Shown in pieces: positions 20,238-30,667 of a stretch of DNA of 57,500 bases. Source of the DNA: Symbiodinium natans. Lineage: Eukaryota > Sar > Dinophyceae > Suessiales > Symbiodiniaceae. The notes beneath the pieces were generated by a model. The model worked only from the letters and a program-made list of their open reading frames with translations, ran no database searches and was not told the origin of the DNA. The stretch lies in contig CAJNDS010000280.1 of NCBI GenBank assembly GCA_905221605.1, positions 433,392-490,891 on the forward strand, in the 5' to 3' direction. A program made the position numbers and the translations under genes. Positions within the stretch are counted from its first letter, which is position 1. Each line of letters starts with the position of its first letter.

Positions 20238-20475
20238 CAGTTCGTGGGCAAATCAAAACAGTTCACGGGCAAGTGAAAACAATTCGTGGGCAAACAAGAA
20301 CAGCTCGTCGGCATAAGAACCCTTCGGTGGTACCACTAAGCAAAACAAACGGACAGGAAGCGAAGACGCGCCAAGAAACAAAGCAACAGCACACATACTA
20401 AGCGAAGATGCGCCAAGAAGTAAAACAAGCGCACGTAGTAAGGAAGACGCACCAATAAGAAGAACAACCGCAGAG
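20238..20475. repeat. 21-bp and about 40-bp minisatellites
   Basis: Four 21-bp units with the core GTGGGCAA (20238-20322) are followed by three roughly 40-bp units built on GAAGACGCGCCAAGAA (20355-20475). From 20186 to 20880 no convincing gene is seen apart from a possible exon 20799-20848 (TSSYMTSAGHRRPCLQ). Confidence 0.75.
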
Positions 20476-20889
20476 GATATGTCGGGTGTATAGACAATAG
20501 ATGTGAATAGGGTATATGGAGAATGGTGGTGTGTGGTCGTGTGTGGTCGTGTGGTGGTGTGTGCCGGTGTGCGGTGGCCACGTGGCACAACAGGACCCTG
20601 GCATACATGAATTCCACGACAGGGTCACGCAACACCGACGGGACCATGCAACTTGAAATTCCCCAATAGCTTGTCGCAAACAAAAAAGCACGGTATAAAT
20701 AGTATGTAATCGAGAATACTTGAAATGCAGAATATGGTATATCATACAATATGTGTGTGTGTTTGTATACTTCTGGAAAAACCAACCAGTGGAACAGACA
20801 TCGTCTTACATGACTTCTGCTGGTCATCGCCGACCTTGCCTTCAGAGGGTATCTAGTCATGCTACCATGGGTGAGATTGAAGTTATCAG

Positions 20890-21370
20890 GTTCAGCGTTT
20901 AGGGTTTAGGGTTTAGGGTTTGGGGTATGGGTTTAGGGTTTAGGGTTTGGCTGGGCATGTTTGACCTTGCCGGCGTGGATGTGTCAAGTACTGACGTGGC
21001 GAGGTAGTGCGCGTCCCCACACCCCAAACCCCAAACCCCAAACCCTAAACCCTAAACCCCAAACCCCAAAACCCGAAACCCTAAACCCCAAACCCCCCAA
21101 ACCCTAAATCCCAATTTTTGGCTTAGGGCACGACCCCGCCTTCGATTCCAACCTAGAAGAACATACGCCCCACAAGTTGTAAGAAAGCCATGAAGAGTTG
21201 TAAGTGGGCCAGCACACAGTGCTCCAAACCTTGAGCTCTAAATTAAACCCTTAGGGCTTAGGCTTTCGCGCTCAGGGTACACTCTAAATTGAACCCTACA
21301 GCCCAAACCCTACACCATAAAACCCTCATTTTTCATATCTCGGTCTTTCCTTCGGCCCCTATTTGCGAAG
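20890..21370. other. Heptamer variants and long pyrimidine lead-in
   Basis: TTTAGGG at 20896-20945, then CCCCAAA variants to about 21110, then unique DNA ending in a strong acceptor tract (CATATCTCGGTCTTTCC to GCGAAG, 21335-21370). No exon was identified between. Confidence 0.6.
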
Positions 21371-22093
21371 GAGACCCCCAGTGGGCGAGGGCGGAACCGT
21401 GCGCTGAAGATGCTGCTGAGGACACCACCCGGACACTTGCCAGCCCCCAAACGCCCCCTCGGCTTTTGAGCGTAGCGCTTCGGGTCTCAGGCCCCCCTAA
21501 TCCCTAAAACCCTCAAGTTTAGAACCCTAAGCTCCCAAATATATACAGATGGACCCTGACGGCTAGCTTGAAGGCAAAGTTGGTATTTCCCCAAAGGATA
21601 TCCCTGATATATGCACACTTTGTGATCCTCTACTTTTCCGAGGATCTGATTGTCTGATTGACAGGCCCCCCGCTCCCCCTCCCGGGAATACAGGAACCGG
21701 AGTGATCATCGGTGTGGGGGGGGGGGGGTGGAAGAGTGCGGCATTCTTGTGTCCTTTTCTCTCCTCCTCTCTTCCTCCTCTCTTCCTCCTCGCCTCGTCT
21801 CCTCCGCCGTTCACTTGTCTCCTCTTCTCCTCTTCTCCTCTTCCCCTCTTCTCCTCTTCTCCTCTTCCCCTCTTCTCCTCTTCTCCTCTTCTCCTCTTCC
21901 CCTCTTCTCCTCTTCTCCTCTTCTCCTCTTCTCCTCTTCTCCTCTTCTCCTGTTCGGGGTTCATTCGTCCCTTCTTGGAAAGTGAATTTGGTGAGCGCTG
22001 CCCTCTCAAAGGTTTGATTTAGGGACTCGATCCTGCAACAAAAAGCCGCGGTCTTCTGCGGCAGCCTCGGACTCCAGCGCAAAGGCAATATAG
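21371..22093 (+). CDS. Predicted 4-exon gene with Cys-rich segment
   Basis: Exons 21371-21483, 21597-21711, 21983-22011 and 22046-22093 keep frame for 101 codons to TAG at 22091. Exon 21371-21483 reads ARAEPCAEDAAEDTTR. Exon 21597-21711 reads DIPDICTLCDPLLFRGSD and ends at GTGTGGGG; the CxxC pair could bind metal. The intron 21712-21982 contains about 190 bp of TCCTCTTC repeats that act as its pyrimidine tract. The last intron (34 bp) is short. Function unknown. Confidence 0.48.
21760..21955. repeat. CTCCTCTTC pyrimidine array
   Basis: Repeats of CTCCTCTT and CCCCTCTT on the + strand. The antisense frames it opens (Arg/Glu/Gly repeats) are artefacts. Its place just before an AG acceptor suggests an expanded polypyrimidine tract. 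Confidence 0.9.
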
Positions 22094-22167
22094 GGGTCGG
22101 ACTAATTACCGACATGATTCCCTTTATGGTCTCTCGATATAAGTATACTAGAATAGCCCCCCCAAAC

Positions 22168-22292
22168 CCCTAAACCCTAAACCCTAAACCTTAAGCCCTA
22201 AACCCTAAACCCTAAACCCTAAACCCTAAACCCTAAACCCTAAACCCTAAACCCTAAACCCTAAACCCTAAACCCTAAACCCTAAACCCTAA
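22168..22292. repeat. CCCTAAA array
   Basis: About 120 bp, nearly perfect, between two gene models. Confidence 0.95.
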
Positions 22293-22338
22293 ACCTGTTC
22301 GTAGTTATTCCGACCCCTACACTGGTAGCCTCAAGCAG

Positions 22339-22507
22339 AGGCAGGTGCTCCGCACTGTTGCACCCTTGTGCCCAGCTCCGGGGTTGCTTGTTTGATTTAC
22401 TACCTAAGAACCCCCCCCCCCTTGAAAAAAGAGAGGTCCTCCTTTCAAAGGGCAATATAGGGGTTTTCATTTTCTATTTTTTTGGGGGGTTCTTAAGCAA
22501 AGAGTAG
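22339..22507 (+). CDS. Predicted 2-exon gene end
   Basis: Exon 22339-22389 reads QVLRTVAPLCPAPGLL and ends at GTTTGATT. Exon 22451-22507 follows GTCCTCCTTTCAAAG and encodes a hydrophobic tail (NIGVFIFYFFGGFLSKE) before TAG. Thirty-six codons in frame. The hydrophobic run could be a membrane segment. Confidence 0.42.
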
Positions 22508-22536
22508 TTTAAGTGACTTTTTCAATTTCCTCATAG

Positions 22537-22768
22537 TCAGTAACCCAGCTATGCGTTCCCTGGGGTTTACATGGCTTCTCGATGTGGGACTTTGGCGCCC
22601 GTACTGAAAGTAGCCTTTGGGCCAAAAACGATTTCTGGGTTTAGGGTTTAGGGTTTAGGGTTTAGGGCTTAGGGTTTCGGGTTTAGGCCTTCATCAGATC
22701 GATGTCTATGGCTGAAGGTTCGGCCGAATTTTGAAAGGAATCCATCCTCTCAGTCCTGCGCGCCATAA
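22537..22768 (+). CDS. Predicted 2-exon gene end
   Basis: Acceptor TTTTTCAATTTCCTCATAG opens exon 22537-22638, fully open for 34 codons (SMWDFGARTESSLWAKN) and ending at GTTTAGGG. Exon 22718-22768 continues in phase 0 (VRPNFERNPSSQSCAP) to TAA. The intron of 79 bp is mostly heptamer. Good splice signals; the start was not found. Confidence 0.5.
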
Positions 22769-22940
22769 ACCCCAACCTTTAAGGGTTTGGGGTTGAATCC
22801 CGTAAGCCCCAAACCCTGAACCCTGAACCCTGAACCCTGAACCCTGAACCCCAAACCCTAAACCCTAAACCCTAAACCCTAAACCCTAAACCCTAAACCC
22901 TAAACCCTAAACCCTAAAACCCCTAACGCATCAACTGCAG

Positions 22941-23002
22941 TAGTGCAACTTATAGCCTTGGATCCTGAAGCCGAGCTCTCTTCGGAGGATGCTCAACCTT
23001 GA
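22941..23002 (+). CDS. Candidate terminal exon
   Basis: CTAACGCATCAACTGCAG precedes an open segment reading VQLIALDPEAELSSEDAQP before TGA at 23000. Acidic; no partner exon was found upstream beyond the CCCTAAA/CCCTGAA block at 22800-22920. Confidence 0.35.
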
Positions 23003-23047
23003 AGTGAAGACAAGGCCCGGGCACGCCCTTTGGGATATCAGGCTGCC

Positions 23048-23300
23048 TGAAGCCCTAAGGCCCTAAGGCCCTAAGGCCCTAAGGCCCTAAGGCCCTAAGG
23101 CCCTAAGGCCCTAAGGCCCTAAGGCCCTAAGGCCCTAAGGCCCTAAGGCCCTAAGGCCCTAAGGCCCTAAGGCCCTAAGGCCCTAAGGCCCTAAGGCCCT
23201 AAGCCCTAAGGCCCTAAAGCCCTAAGCCCTAAGGCCCTAAGGCCCTAAGGCCCTAAGGCCTTAAAGCCCTAAGCCCGAAGCCCTAAGCCCCAAGCCCTAA
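23048..23300. repeat. 8-bp GGCCCTAA array
   Basis: About 27 copies of GGCCCTAA, decaying to GCCCTAA at the 3' end. A smaller copy of the same array lies at 17530-17565. The 8-mer contains CCCTAA and is probably a heptamer derivative. Confidence 0.95.
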
Positions 23301-23504
23301 GCACCCGACTCCCCCCCGCCCCCCCCACCCTGCCCCCCGGCCCATACCCCCTTTAGGCAGTTTAGTTAGGTGAGGGTTTTGGGCTTAGGTGGGAGGGGTT
23401 GGGGGGTGGAAACCATGGGAGCGCGGGGACTACTGACACGGCGACCCTCAACCGTACATACGCTCACCAACAACTTAGAAGGAACCTATACACAATATAT
23501 GAGT

Positions 23505-23534
23505 TATATATACATCTATATATATATATGTACA

Positions 23535-23585
<51 letters not shown>

Positions 23586-23600
23586 CTGCACTCACCAGTA
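23505..23600. repeat. TATA/CATA microsatellite
   Basis: TATATACATC, then about nine CATA units, then TATATA. No coding signal. Confidence 0.9.
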
Positions 23601-23802
23601 ACAGTAACATAAACAAGAAACGCTCTCGAAGCCAGTCGAATTTACAATCTGGGCGGTTGAGAGGCGCCAAACCCAAACCGCAAACCCCAAGCCCCAAGCC
23701 CAAAACCCCAAGCCCCAAGCCCCAAGCCCCAAGCCCCAAGCCCCAAGCCCCAAACCCCAAACCCCAAGCCCTAAACCCTAAGCCCTTTTTGGGTTGGCCC
23801 AG

Positions 23803-23953
23803 GGTTGATGCTTTGAGAGGCAGGCTCAGCAGCATGAGCAGCTCTTGCGTTGGATCTTCGGCGTCTGGAACGTCCAGGCGGGTTGACGGGAGCTTCCCTG
23901 CCCAAACCCCTATGATACCCCAAACCTTAAGCCTCCTAAACCCTAAACCCTAA
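23803..23953 (+). CDS. Candidate Ser-rich terminal exon
   Basis: Acceptor CCTTTTTGGGTTGGCCCAG is followed by 50 open codons reading VDALRGRLSSMSSSCVG and SASGTSRRVDGSFPAQT, ending at TAA of CCCTAA. The last ten codons already read heptamer DNA. It is preceded by a CCCCAAG variant array (23690-23765). Confidence 0.42.
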
Positions 23954-24031
23954 ACCCTAAACCCTAAACCCTAAACCCTAAACCCTAAACCCTAAACCCT
24001 AAACCCTGAGCCTCTAAGTACCCTGACTAAG

Positions 24032-24438
24032 ATGCGCTTCTAGCCGAGGGTCTTCATGGTTCAGGCCCGCAGGTGCATGCCCAGCTGCTTCATCTCGATT
24101 TCATCTAGGTTTCGAATTCAGGCTGTGAGGGTTTCGGGTCTAGGGTTTCGGGTTTAGGGTTTAGGGTTTCGGGTTTAGGGTTTCGGGTTTAGGGTTTAGG
24201 GTGAGCCTGAACCCGCAAACTTCCTAAACCTGCGAACCCCAAACCCTAGGAACCCCAAACCCTTAATCTCGGAATATGAGCTATTCTAGGACATTTGTCT
24301 GCCTTTTCTTGTGAGTTTTTGTTGTTTTTTGGTTTTCTGCCTCTTGCATTCTGCTTCTATGCTTTCGGTCTGCTTTCTTTTCGTTTAGGCTTCTGCTGCT
24401 TTTTGTTTTTTTCGATTCATCGTTTTTCTTCCCATTAA
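24032..24438 (+). CDS. Predicted 2-exon gene end
   Basis: Exon 24032-24108 follows CCCTGACTAAG and ends at GTTTCG; it reads SSRGSSWFRPAGACPAA. Exon 24389-24438 follows a 100-bp T-rich tract ending TTCTTTTCGTTTAG and encodes FCCFLFFSIHRFSSH before TAA. Phase matches. The intron also holds TTTCGGGTTTAGGG alternation. Confidence 0.42.
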
Positions 24439-24564
24439 ACCCTAAACCCTAGACCCTAAGCCCTAAACCCTGAACCCTAAACTCTAAACACAAAGCATCC
24501 CAAAAACAAGACACACAACTCCCACAAAAAATCTGGACCCCTTAATCTCCGAACGCTAAACCCT

Positions 24565-24661
24565 GGGATGTTCCCCCCTAGACAAACAATCCTGAACGGG
24601 GATCATAGTTTCCCCTATTACAATCCCTATTAAGGACTGTTCGTATAGAAGCAAGCATCCC
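24565..24661. mobile_element. Foldback element family 1
   Basis: 97 bp from GGGATGTTCCCCCCTAG to TAGAAGCAAGCATCCC with the internal TCCCTATTAAGGACTGTT. It sits directly in CCCTAAA sequence on both sides. Confidence 0.75.
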
Positions 24662-24662
24662 A

Positions 24663-24818
24663 GCCCTAAACCCTAAACCCTAAACCCTAAACCCTAAACC
24701 CTAAACCCTAAACCCTAAACCCTAAACCCTAAACCCTAAACCCTAAACCCTAAATCCCTCTTTCATCCCCATCTTCTGATGAAGCCAAGGGCTGCGAGTT
24801 GTTCTAGGAGTTTGGGGA
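24663..24818. repeat. CCCTAAA array and possible exon
   Basis: Heptamers at 24663-24752 lead into CTCTTTCATCCCCATCTTCTGATGAAG, a strong acceptor. A 34-nt open segment (24785-24818) follows, ending at GTAGGG. Confidence 0.6.
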
Positions 24819-24963
24819 GTAGGGTTTTAAGGCGTTAACCGTTTCGGGTTTTGGGTTTCGGGTTTAGGGTTTAGGGTATAGGGCCTAGGGTATAGGGCTT
24901 AGGGTTTGCGGTGTAGGGTTCAGGGTTCAGGGTTTAGGGTTTAGGGTTTAGGGTTTAGGGTTT

Positions 24964-25110
24964 GTAGAAACTGTATAGGGTTTGGGTCCCAATATCGTTT
25001 TGAGCGAAACGTTTTGAGCGAAACGTTTTGAGCAAAAGCTTTGAGCGAACCGTTTTGGGCGAAACGTTTTGGGCGAAACATTTTGAGCGAAACGTTTTTT
25101 TTTAGAGGCT
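24964..25110. repeat. Left GAGCGAAACGTTTT repeat
   Basis: AGAAACTGTATAGGG then seven units of the 14-mer GAGCGAAACGTTTT, then TTTTTAGAGGCTAGG and a G tract. The same arrangement recurs at 29130-29285 in the same orientation, so the two flank the 4-kb island as direct repeats. Confidence 0.85.
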
Positions 25111-25149
25111 AGGTTTTAGGGGTCGACGTGGGGGTGGGGGGGGGGGGGT

Positions 25150-27180
25150 GGAGGGTGGTACGACGGGGCGGGGGGAATGAATATGGTTTGGAAATCAAAC
25201 AATATAGAATATGGATAGAATTCGGAAACATTGGATAATTCCACTTGAAATCTTCATGACATTTTAGTTTTATAATGATTCAAGCAATCTTTGGATATCT
25301 CAGAAATTATTAGAAGTGAAATCCTCATGAAACTTTGATTTTGTAATAATTCAAGGAATTTTGGATATCTCAGAATTTTTTCGAGGTTTCTAATGGATGT
25401 TTTGAATTATTGGAAATAAAAAATAATTGAAACCTCTTTGAAGTTTTGATTTTGCAATGATTCAAGGAATCTTTGGATTCCTCAGAAATGATTTTTATGT
25501 TGGTTTTGCAAGGGTTCAATGCATCTTTGGATACCTCAGAATATGCACGGCAACGCGTGTCCGCACCACGGCAACGCATGTCCGCACTCACAACGACTTT
25601 TCCTCTGTAATATTTCCTTCATGTTCAGGATCGCATGGATGCAATCTCGCGAATCTTTTGCAGTCTTGCATTCACAGATGCCGTAACTCGATCCTTGACT
25701 GGTGCTGTGTGATTCTTCTATAGGCAAGTGTGCTCGAATCGGCTGCTTGTTTTCTTGTCTACGCTTTTCGAGGTGTTTTGAGCCATGATTATGTTGGAGC
25801 TGCTGCTTTGCTTCGCTCTGGTCTCGCGAGGTGTGGCAGCATTTGAAAGTCACTGCCGCAGCGCACTATGTTGTCCGGCAGCCATGTCTGGTGGTGATGG
25901 AGCTTAGTAAGAGAATGACAGGTGCGTCGCAAGCGTGCAAAGCTCAAAGCAGTGGCCTCAGCCCTGTGCATGTAAATTGGCAGTTTGGTTGTCGCGTTTT
26001 CCCTTTGTTTGGCGGGTTGGCGTGTGTTGCGAGGTGTTGTCAAACCGGTTTGCGTAAATACTTGGAAGAGTGACGGGAAATTCAGGTCTTGCGGGCTGCC
26101 CTGGTCTCAGTTGTTGATTTATGCCTTGATGATGGGATGTGTGTGTGTCTGTGTGTGTGTGTGTGTGTGTCTGTGTGTGTGTCTGCTGTGTGTGTCTGTG
26201 TGTGTCTGTGTGTGTGTCTGTGTGTGTGTGTGTGTGTGTGTGTCTGTGTGTGACTGTGTGTGTGTGTGTCTGTGTGTGTGTGTGTGCATGTGCAGTCTCG
26301 CTCTACAAGTATACAGTAAGCATAGATAAACTTTGCAGAGCCAGCTCAGGGGAGTCACACTCGGCTGCAACGGTTGCTACCCTGGGTTGGCGACTCAAGT
26401 TCTTGCCTTGGGGAGAATTGTGATAAGGAAGACTGACAGATGGTGCGGTATTGTGGCGGATGCAGGTGGCAGCGAAAGTGTACGGAAACAAGGTTGGCGC
26501 CTACACAACAAGCTCACTCACCTTTACCGCAAATTACAAGAAGGACTACCGCGGCCTTTGCAGGTTCCCATGCACCTGGACCACATCTTCAAATATACGC
26601 TCATTAACCAAATGACAAAAAAATCACAATCGCCGCGTGGAAACCAGGCCTCGACAACACACCGCTTTGCTGGCGCCTGACAAAATGTTAACAATCGAGC
26701 CAATTCGGTAGAGACAAAAAAGCCTCAACTTGCAGGCAGTTTACAACAACCCCCGACACACAACGTCAGAGCAACATCCGTTACGGCATAACAGCACGAA
26801 AGTATAGAGTTTGCAATCGGCCGAACATAGTGATAGCAGCCAGAAACCTGGGTAACAAAACCTGCATCAGACAGACGCCTAAAACAGCAACTTGAAGGAG
26901 TTGTACATGAGCAGAATCCACGTCTCGATTCTTCCTTGTGTGCAAAGTCATGTGTTTTTTTAAATCGCGCGCTGTTTTTGCTGCTGAAAAACGTGCCTTA
27001 TTTGCGTGCAACATCGACGAGGCCTGAATGAAGATCATACACCATCTTATGCTATTACTTGCACACATAAGATGTCTTTTTGGTTAGAGATTGCCCCTGC
27101 GCCAGCGCGAAATCTCCCTCGAAACAGGCTGTCAGGAAGGATGTGGCTCCCCAAGGGTAAAAAGCCCAGGAAAAGGCCCA
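25150..27180. other. Heptamer-free island, left half
   Basis: Two kb with only chance heptamer matches. 25220-25530 is AT-rich with a loosely repeated phrase (ATCTTTGGATATCTCAGAAA) about every 90 bp. A TG-rich tract lies at 26139-26290. Short open frames occur on both strands (for example 26333-26680 on +), but none has convincing coding features. Confidence 0.6.
26139..26290. repeat. GT microsatellite with CT interruptions
   Basis: About 150 bp of TGTGTG broken by TCTG every 8-20 bp. The Cys/Val and His/Thr frames it opens are artefacts. Confidence 0.95.
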
Positions 27181-27182
27181 GA

Positions 27183-27846
27183 ACTTAGAACCCTTGGAGA
27201 CGTCAGCGCCTCAGAGAGAGGTTTGGAACACCGCTCAACGAGGTCGACCTCATCCAAGGACGATGTGTGGTAATGTCTCCCAATATGTAGCCTCAAACCC
27301 AACTCCCCGGCCCCAAAGAGCTTACTGGCAACTTTGATAGAAAGTACCGCACCCCGAAGTTCAATAACAAGAAGGGAACCCGTTTTACCCACCTCAAGTA
27401 CAACTGGAGATGCCCGGTTTGCGCTGAAGAAGCCCGAGGAACGTGGACGCATTCTTGCCAGAAACGAAAAGCGCATTGGAAGCGTGCGCGCCAAGATATC
27501 CCGTATAACGCGTTCCTCATCAGACCTAGAGGCATGCCGGCTCCTGTCCCATCGCAAGATATTCCTGAAGGACCAGAGGGATTGGCAGTGTCCGCTTTGC
27601 GATGAGGGACTCCTTTCTTTGGTAAGTAAGTACGAAAAAGCTAAGGCCATCACTAAGCACCATTGGGATGAGCACCCTGCAGTTAATAAGAGCAAATGGC
27701 TTGGCCTCCTGGCTTGGCGGAGATTCAAAGGAGTCAAAAAAGGGACAAAACTCAAGCAGGCCGACAAAGATAGGCATGAACAGTGCTCTGTACCATTGAG
27801 CTCCAGATTGCGTCTTTTCCAGTACAGGCACTCAGCAGTAACATGA
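27183..27846 (+). pseudogene. Broken reading frame with two zinc-finger-like motifs
   Basis: One frame reads from about 27189 through a TAG at 27288 to NWRCPVCAEEARGTW followed by His/Cys-rich sequence, and ends at TGA near 27601. A second frame (27334-27846) then carries RDWQCPLCDEGL and ITKHHWDEHP, a Cys-x2-Cys and His-x4-His pair. Both motifs share the pattern Trp-x-Cys-Pro-x-Cys, so they may be two fingers of one protein split by a frameshift, or two exons. Fingers of this kind occur in multicopy, repeat-associated proteins, but the family cannot be named here. The antisense 332-codon frame is treated as a shadow. Confidence 0.4.
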
Positions 27847-27849
27847 AGA

Positions 27850-29125
27850 GAACACACCAACACGAACACAGCACTCAGCACCACAAAAGCACATACCATG
27901 CATGCCAGCGCTGTGATCTCGTACAGTGTGCCGTATTGGACCCGATCAAAGTTTATGAAGCTATGCCGTTGCTCAGTTTCTAGTATATACCCTTTGTGCA
28001 CTACGGTTAACAAGAAAGAGCCAGACCGACCCAGCCCGAAACATACAAGACTAGCATCAAAACCAGACCTTGCGTGGAGGCGGCTGTGTCGGCGCCTGAA
28101 CAAAAAGCTTTGACAACCGCAGCAACACAAAGCAGAACTCGCACCCCAGCAATATCAACAGCAATACAAGGCAATCGCAGATCTGTGATCTTGACGGCCG
28201 AGTACAAGACCTCAGCGCAACCCAGAAGCAAACGATCGCCAAACTTCGCTGAAAACATTCCACCCCCCCCCCCAATCGGCTCTCAGTTCTTCGCCATCCT
28301 CTCAAATACGACTTTCGAATCCTCGAACAGAACAAGAGAAAAAGACTGCGTCGGAATACTGCATTGTATATTCATTCTTTCACAAAGAAGAATCCAAGAA
28401 CATGACGCGCAAGTCGTGAAGCAGTGTGATGGCCTGAACAGCAATCACTTTCATCAACACAGAATCATGCTGCCTGACTTTGGACCCGACGGTCTTCCAC
28501 ACACCCTGAGCAGCAACACAAGTCAACTTGACAACAACTCGAAGACACAGCCAGCCCACTGAGTTCTTCACCCAGAACACTCGACGCAAAACAGGTACCT
28601 CAATTGCACTGTTCGCTCCTTGATATGCAACGACACGAACATACATCAATCACGGTGAACTTACAACGTCCGGGTAAACGGCGCGGTTACAAAGAGAGCC
28701 CAACAAACCGACAAAAGCACACAAAAAACCAAGAAATACATCGCGCGACCGCAGTGAAACACCACACTTGACATACCCTACACATATGCCCCACGAGGTG
28801 TCGTCGTCGACACGGTTTACGAAGGTTGCGTTTTAGTTTGTCTGTCTCATATACGACACGTACAAGTGTGTAGTTCGCGAATTTGCAGGTCTGCGACGAG
28901 GGCTGCCCGATGCTTAATGCTTGTCTCTGTAATCCTGGCAACTGTTTCTTACTGTTGCTGTGAAGGTTGCACGTGTGAAGTCTGGCTCTTGGAACTCACA
29001 CCTACCGCGAACAAGTGTTGTAGTTGCCTGTTGCAGGATGGCCGGCTGGTCAAGAAGTCTCCTATGTGCTGCTCGGAGGAGTGTACTTTGCTGTGTGCTC
29101 ATTCAGTAGAAATAGTGGGATCTTG
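27850..29125. other. Heptamer-free island, right half
   Basis: Unique DNA of moderate GC with frames shorter than 170 codons on both strands. A Cys-rich frame at 28866-29132 (+) reads CCCEGCTCEVWL. No splice chain or family was recognised. Confidence 0.5.
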
Positions 29126-29129
29126 TTTA

Positions 29130-29285
29130 TAGAAACTGTATAGGGTTGGGTCCCAATAACGTTGTGAGCGAAACGTTTTGAGCGTAAGTTTTGAGCGAAA
29201 CGTTTTGACCGAAACGTTTTGAGCGAAACGTTTTTTTAGATATTAGGTTTTAGTTCTAGGGGTCGGCGTGGGGGAGGGGGGGACA
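29130..29285. repeat. Right GAGCGAAACGTTTT repeat
   Basis: AGAAACTGTATAGGG, five 14-mer units and a G tract, directly repeating 24964-25140 with about 15 percent divergence. Confidence 0.85.
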
Positions 29286-29315
29286 AGGGGGGTGGGGGAA
29301 CCGATTTCGTAATTT

Positions 29316-29665
29316 AGTACCCCGGCTTCGTAATTTAGTAGCCCGGCTTCGTAATCTAGTCTTCGGGGAAGGCCCGGCTTCGTAATTTAGTATTTGGGGG
29401 AAGCCGGCTTCGTAGTTTGGGAAGGCCCGGCTTCGTAATTTAGTATTCGGGGGAAGCCCGGCTTCGAAATTTAGTATTTGGGGGAAGCCCGGCTTCGTAA
29501 TTTAGTATTCGGGTGAGGCCCGGCTTCGTAACTTACGGGGGGGAGGCCCGGCTTCGTAATTTAGTATTCGGGGAAGCCCGGCTTCGTAATTTTAGTATTG
29601 GGGGAGCCCGGTTTCGTAATTTAGTATTGGGGGGAGGCCCGGCTCCGTAATTTATGGGCTTCGTG
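29316..29665. repeat. About 31-bp GCCCGGCTTCGTAATTTAG minisatellite
   Basis: Roughly eleven diverged units, each with CCCGGCTTCGTAATTTAGTA and a short G run, followed by a G tract to 29715. No coding signal. Confidence 0.9.
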
Positions 29666-29796
29666 CGGGGGGGATGGTAGGGGGGGGGGGGGGGGGGAGG
29701 GGGGGGGAGTGGGAGGGGGAGGAGGGCGAGGTTTAAGTAAATGAGACCACATACAATTTCTATTTATTTTGTCTTGAGGGTTTAGGGTTTAGGGTT

Positions 29797-29893
29797 GGGA
29801 TGTTACCCCTTACACTAACAGTCCTTAATAGGGATTGGAATAAGGGGTACTTTTATCCCTATTAAGGACTGTTAGTACAAGGGGGAACATCCC
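29797..29893. mobile_element. Foldback element family 1, best copy
   Basis: 97 bp. The arms are GGGATGTTACCCCTTACACT and its near complement, with an inner palindrome around AACAGTCCTTAATAGGGAT and ATCCCTATTAAGGACTGTT. It is inserted in a TTTAGGG array that continues on both sides. Confidence 0.85.
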
Positions 29894-29983
29894 GAGTTTA
29901 GGGTTTAGGGTTTAGGGTTTAGGGTTTAGGATTTAGGGTTTAGGGTCTAGGGTTTAGGGCTTAGGGCTCATGGTTCCTCCCAG

Positions 29984-30049
29984 GTGAAGATGACGCACCA
30001 GGCACGCGACGCCCTCACTGGCGAGGAGGCGCTAAACCCTAAACCCTAA
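29984..30049 (+). CDS. Candidate terminal exon
   Basis: GGTTCCTCCCAG precedes 21 open codons (VKMTHQARDALTGEEAL), ending in TAA of CCCTAA at 30047. The upstream exon was not found; a TTTAGGG block and foldback element lie upstream. Confidence 0.4.
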   Translation: MKMTHQARDALTGEEALNPKP

Positions 30050-30198
30050 ACCCTAAACCCTAAACCCTAAACCCTAAACCCTAAACCCTAAACCCTAAAC
30101 CCTAAACCCTAAACCCTAAACCCTAAACCCTAAACCCTAAACCCTAAACCCTAAACCCTAAACCCTAAACCCTAAACCCTAAACCCTAAACCCTAAAC
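30034..30198. repeat. CCCTAAA array
   Basis: About 23 perfect units, followed by decayed variants to 30245. From 30250 to 30800 there are further degenerate heptamers and no convincing exon. Confidence 0.95.
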
Positions 30199-30667
30199 CT
30201 TCAACCCTAACCCTCAACCCGAAACCCTGAGCCCTAAACCCTAAAGCGCTGTCGAGTCTCCGGTGTAGGTGTGTGCCCAAAGAACCCCAAACCCTAACAC
30301 CCTACAACCCCAAGCCCCCACACCCCAAACCCGAAAACCCCAAGCCCTAATCGGATGAAACCCCTAAAGCCCTGAGATTCTTGGGCCTTCGGGGTTTAGG
30401 TCGTAGCGGTGCCCTGGAATCCTCAACTCCAACACTTCCTGATGCCTTGGAAGCCCCCAACATCCTAAAACCCCCCAAACCCTCAAACCCTCAAACCCCA
30501 AACCCTGAACCCTAAACTCTTAAATCCCTAAACCCTAACCCTAAACCCCAAACCCTAAACCCTAAAGCAACACTTTCCAAGCTAAACGCGCTTGCGAACC
30601 TTGAACTTCCGGACCTTCCAAACTTAAGCTTTTTTCAACTCAGCTAGGTAAATAAGCCGACAAAACC

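Noticed and set aside
20336-20860. 174-codon - strand frame
   Set aside because: Much of it reads through the 40-bp minisatellite and TG-rich DNA; no coding signal.
21563-22115. Arg-Arg-Gly-Glu-Glu-Lys repeat frames on the - strand
   Set aside because: Antisense of the TCCTCTTC array; no start or splice context.
27132-28130. 332-codon open frame on the - strand
   Set aside because: It opposes the + strand frame with W-x-C-P-x-C and H-x4-H motifs. It contains no recognisable domain, and every other supported model is on +. Kept only as an alternative.
29316-29665. CRISPR-like array
   Set aside because: Units are contiguous and diverged with no unique spacers; the same holds for all other tandem arrays here.
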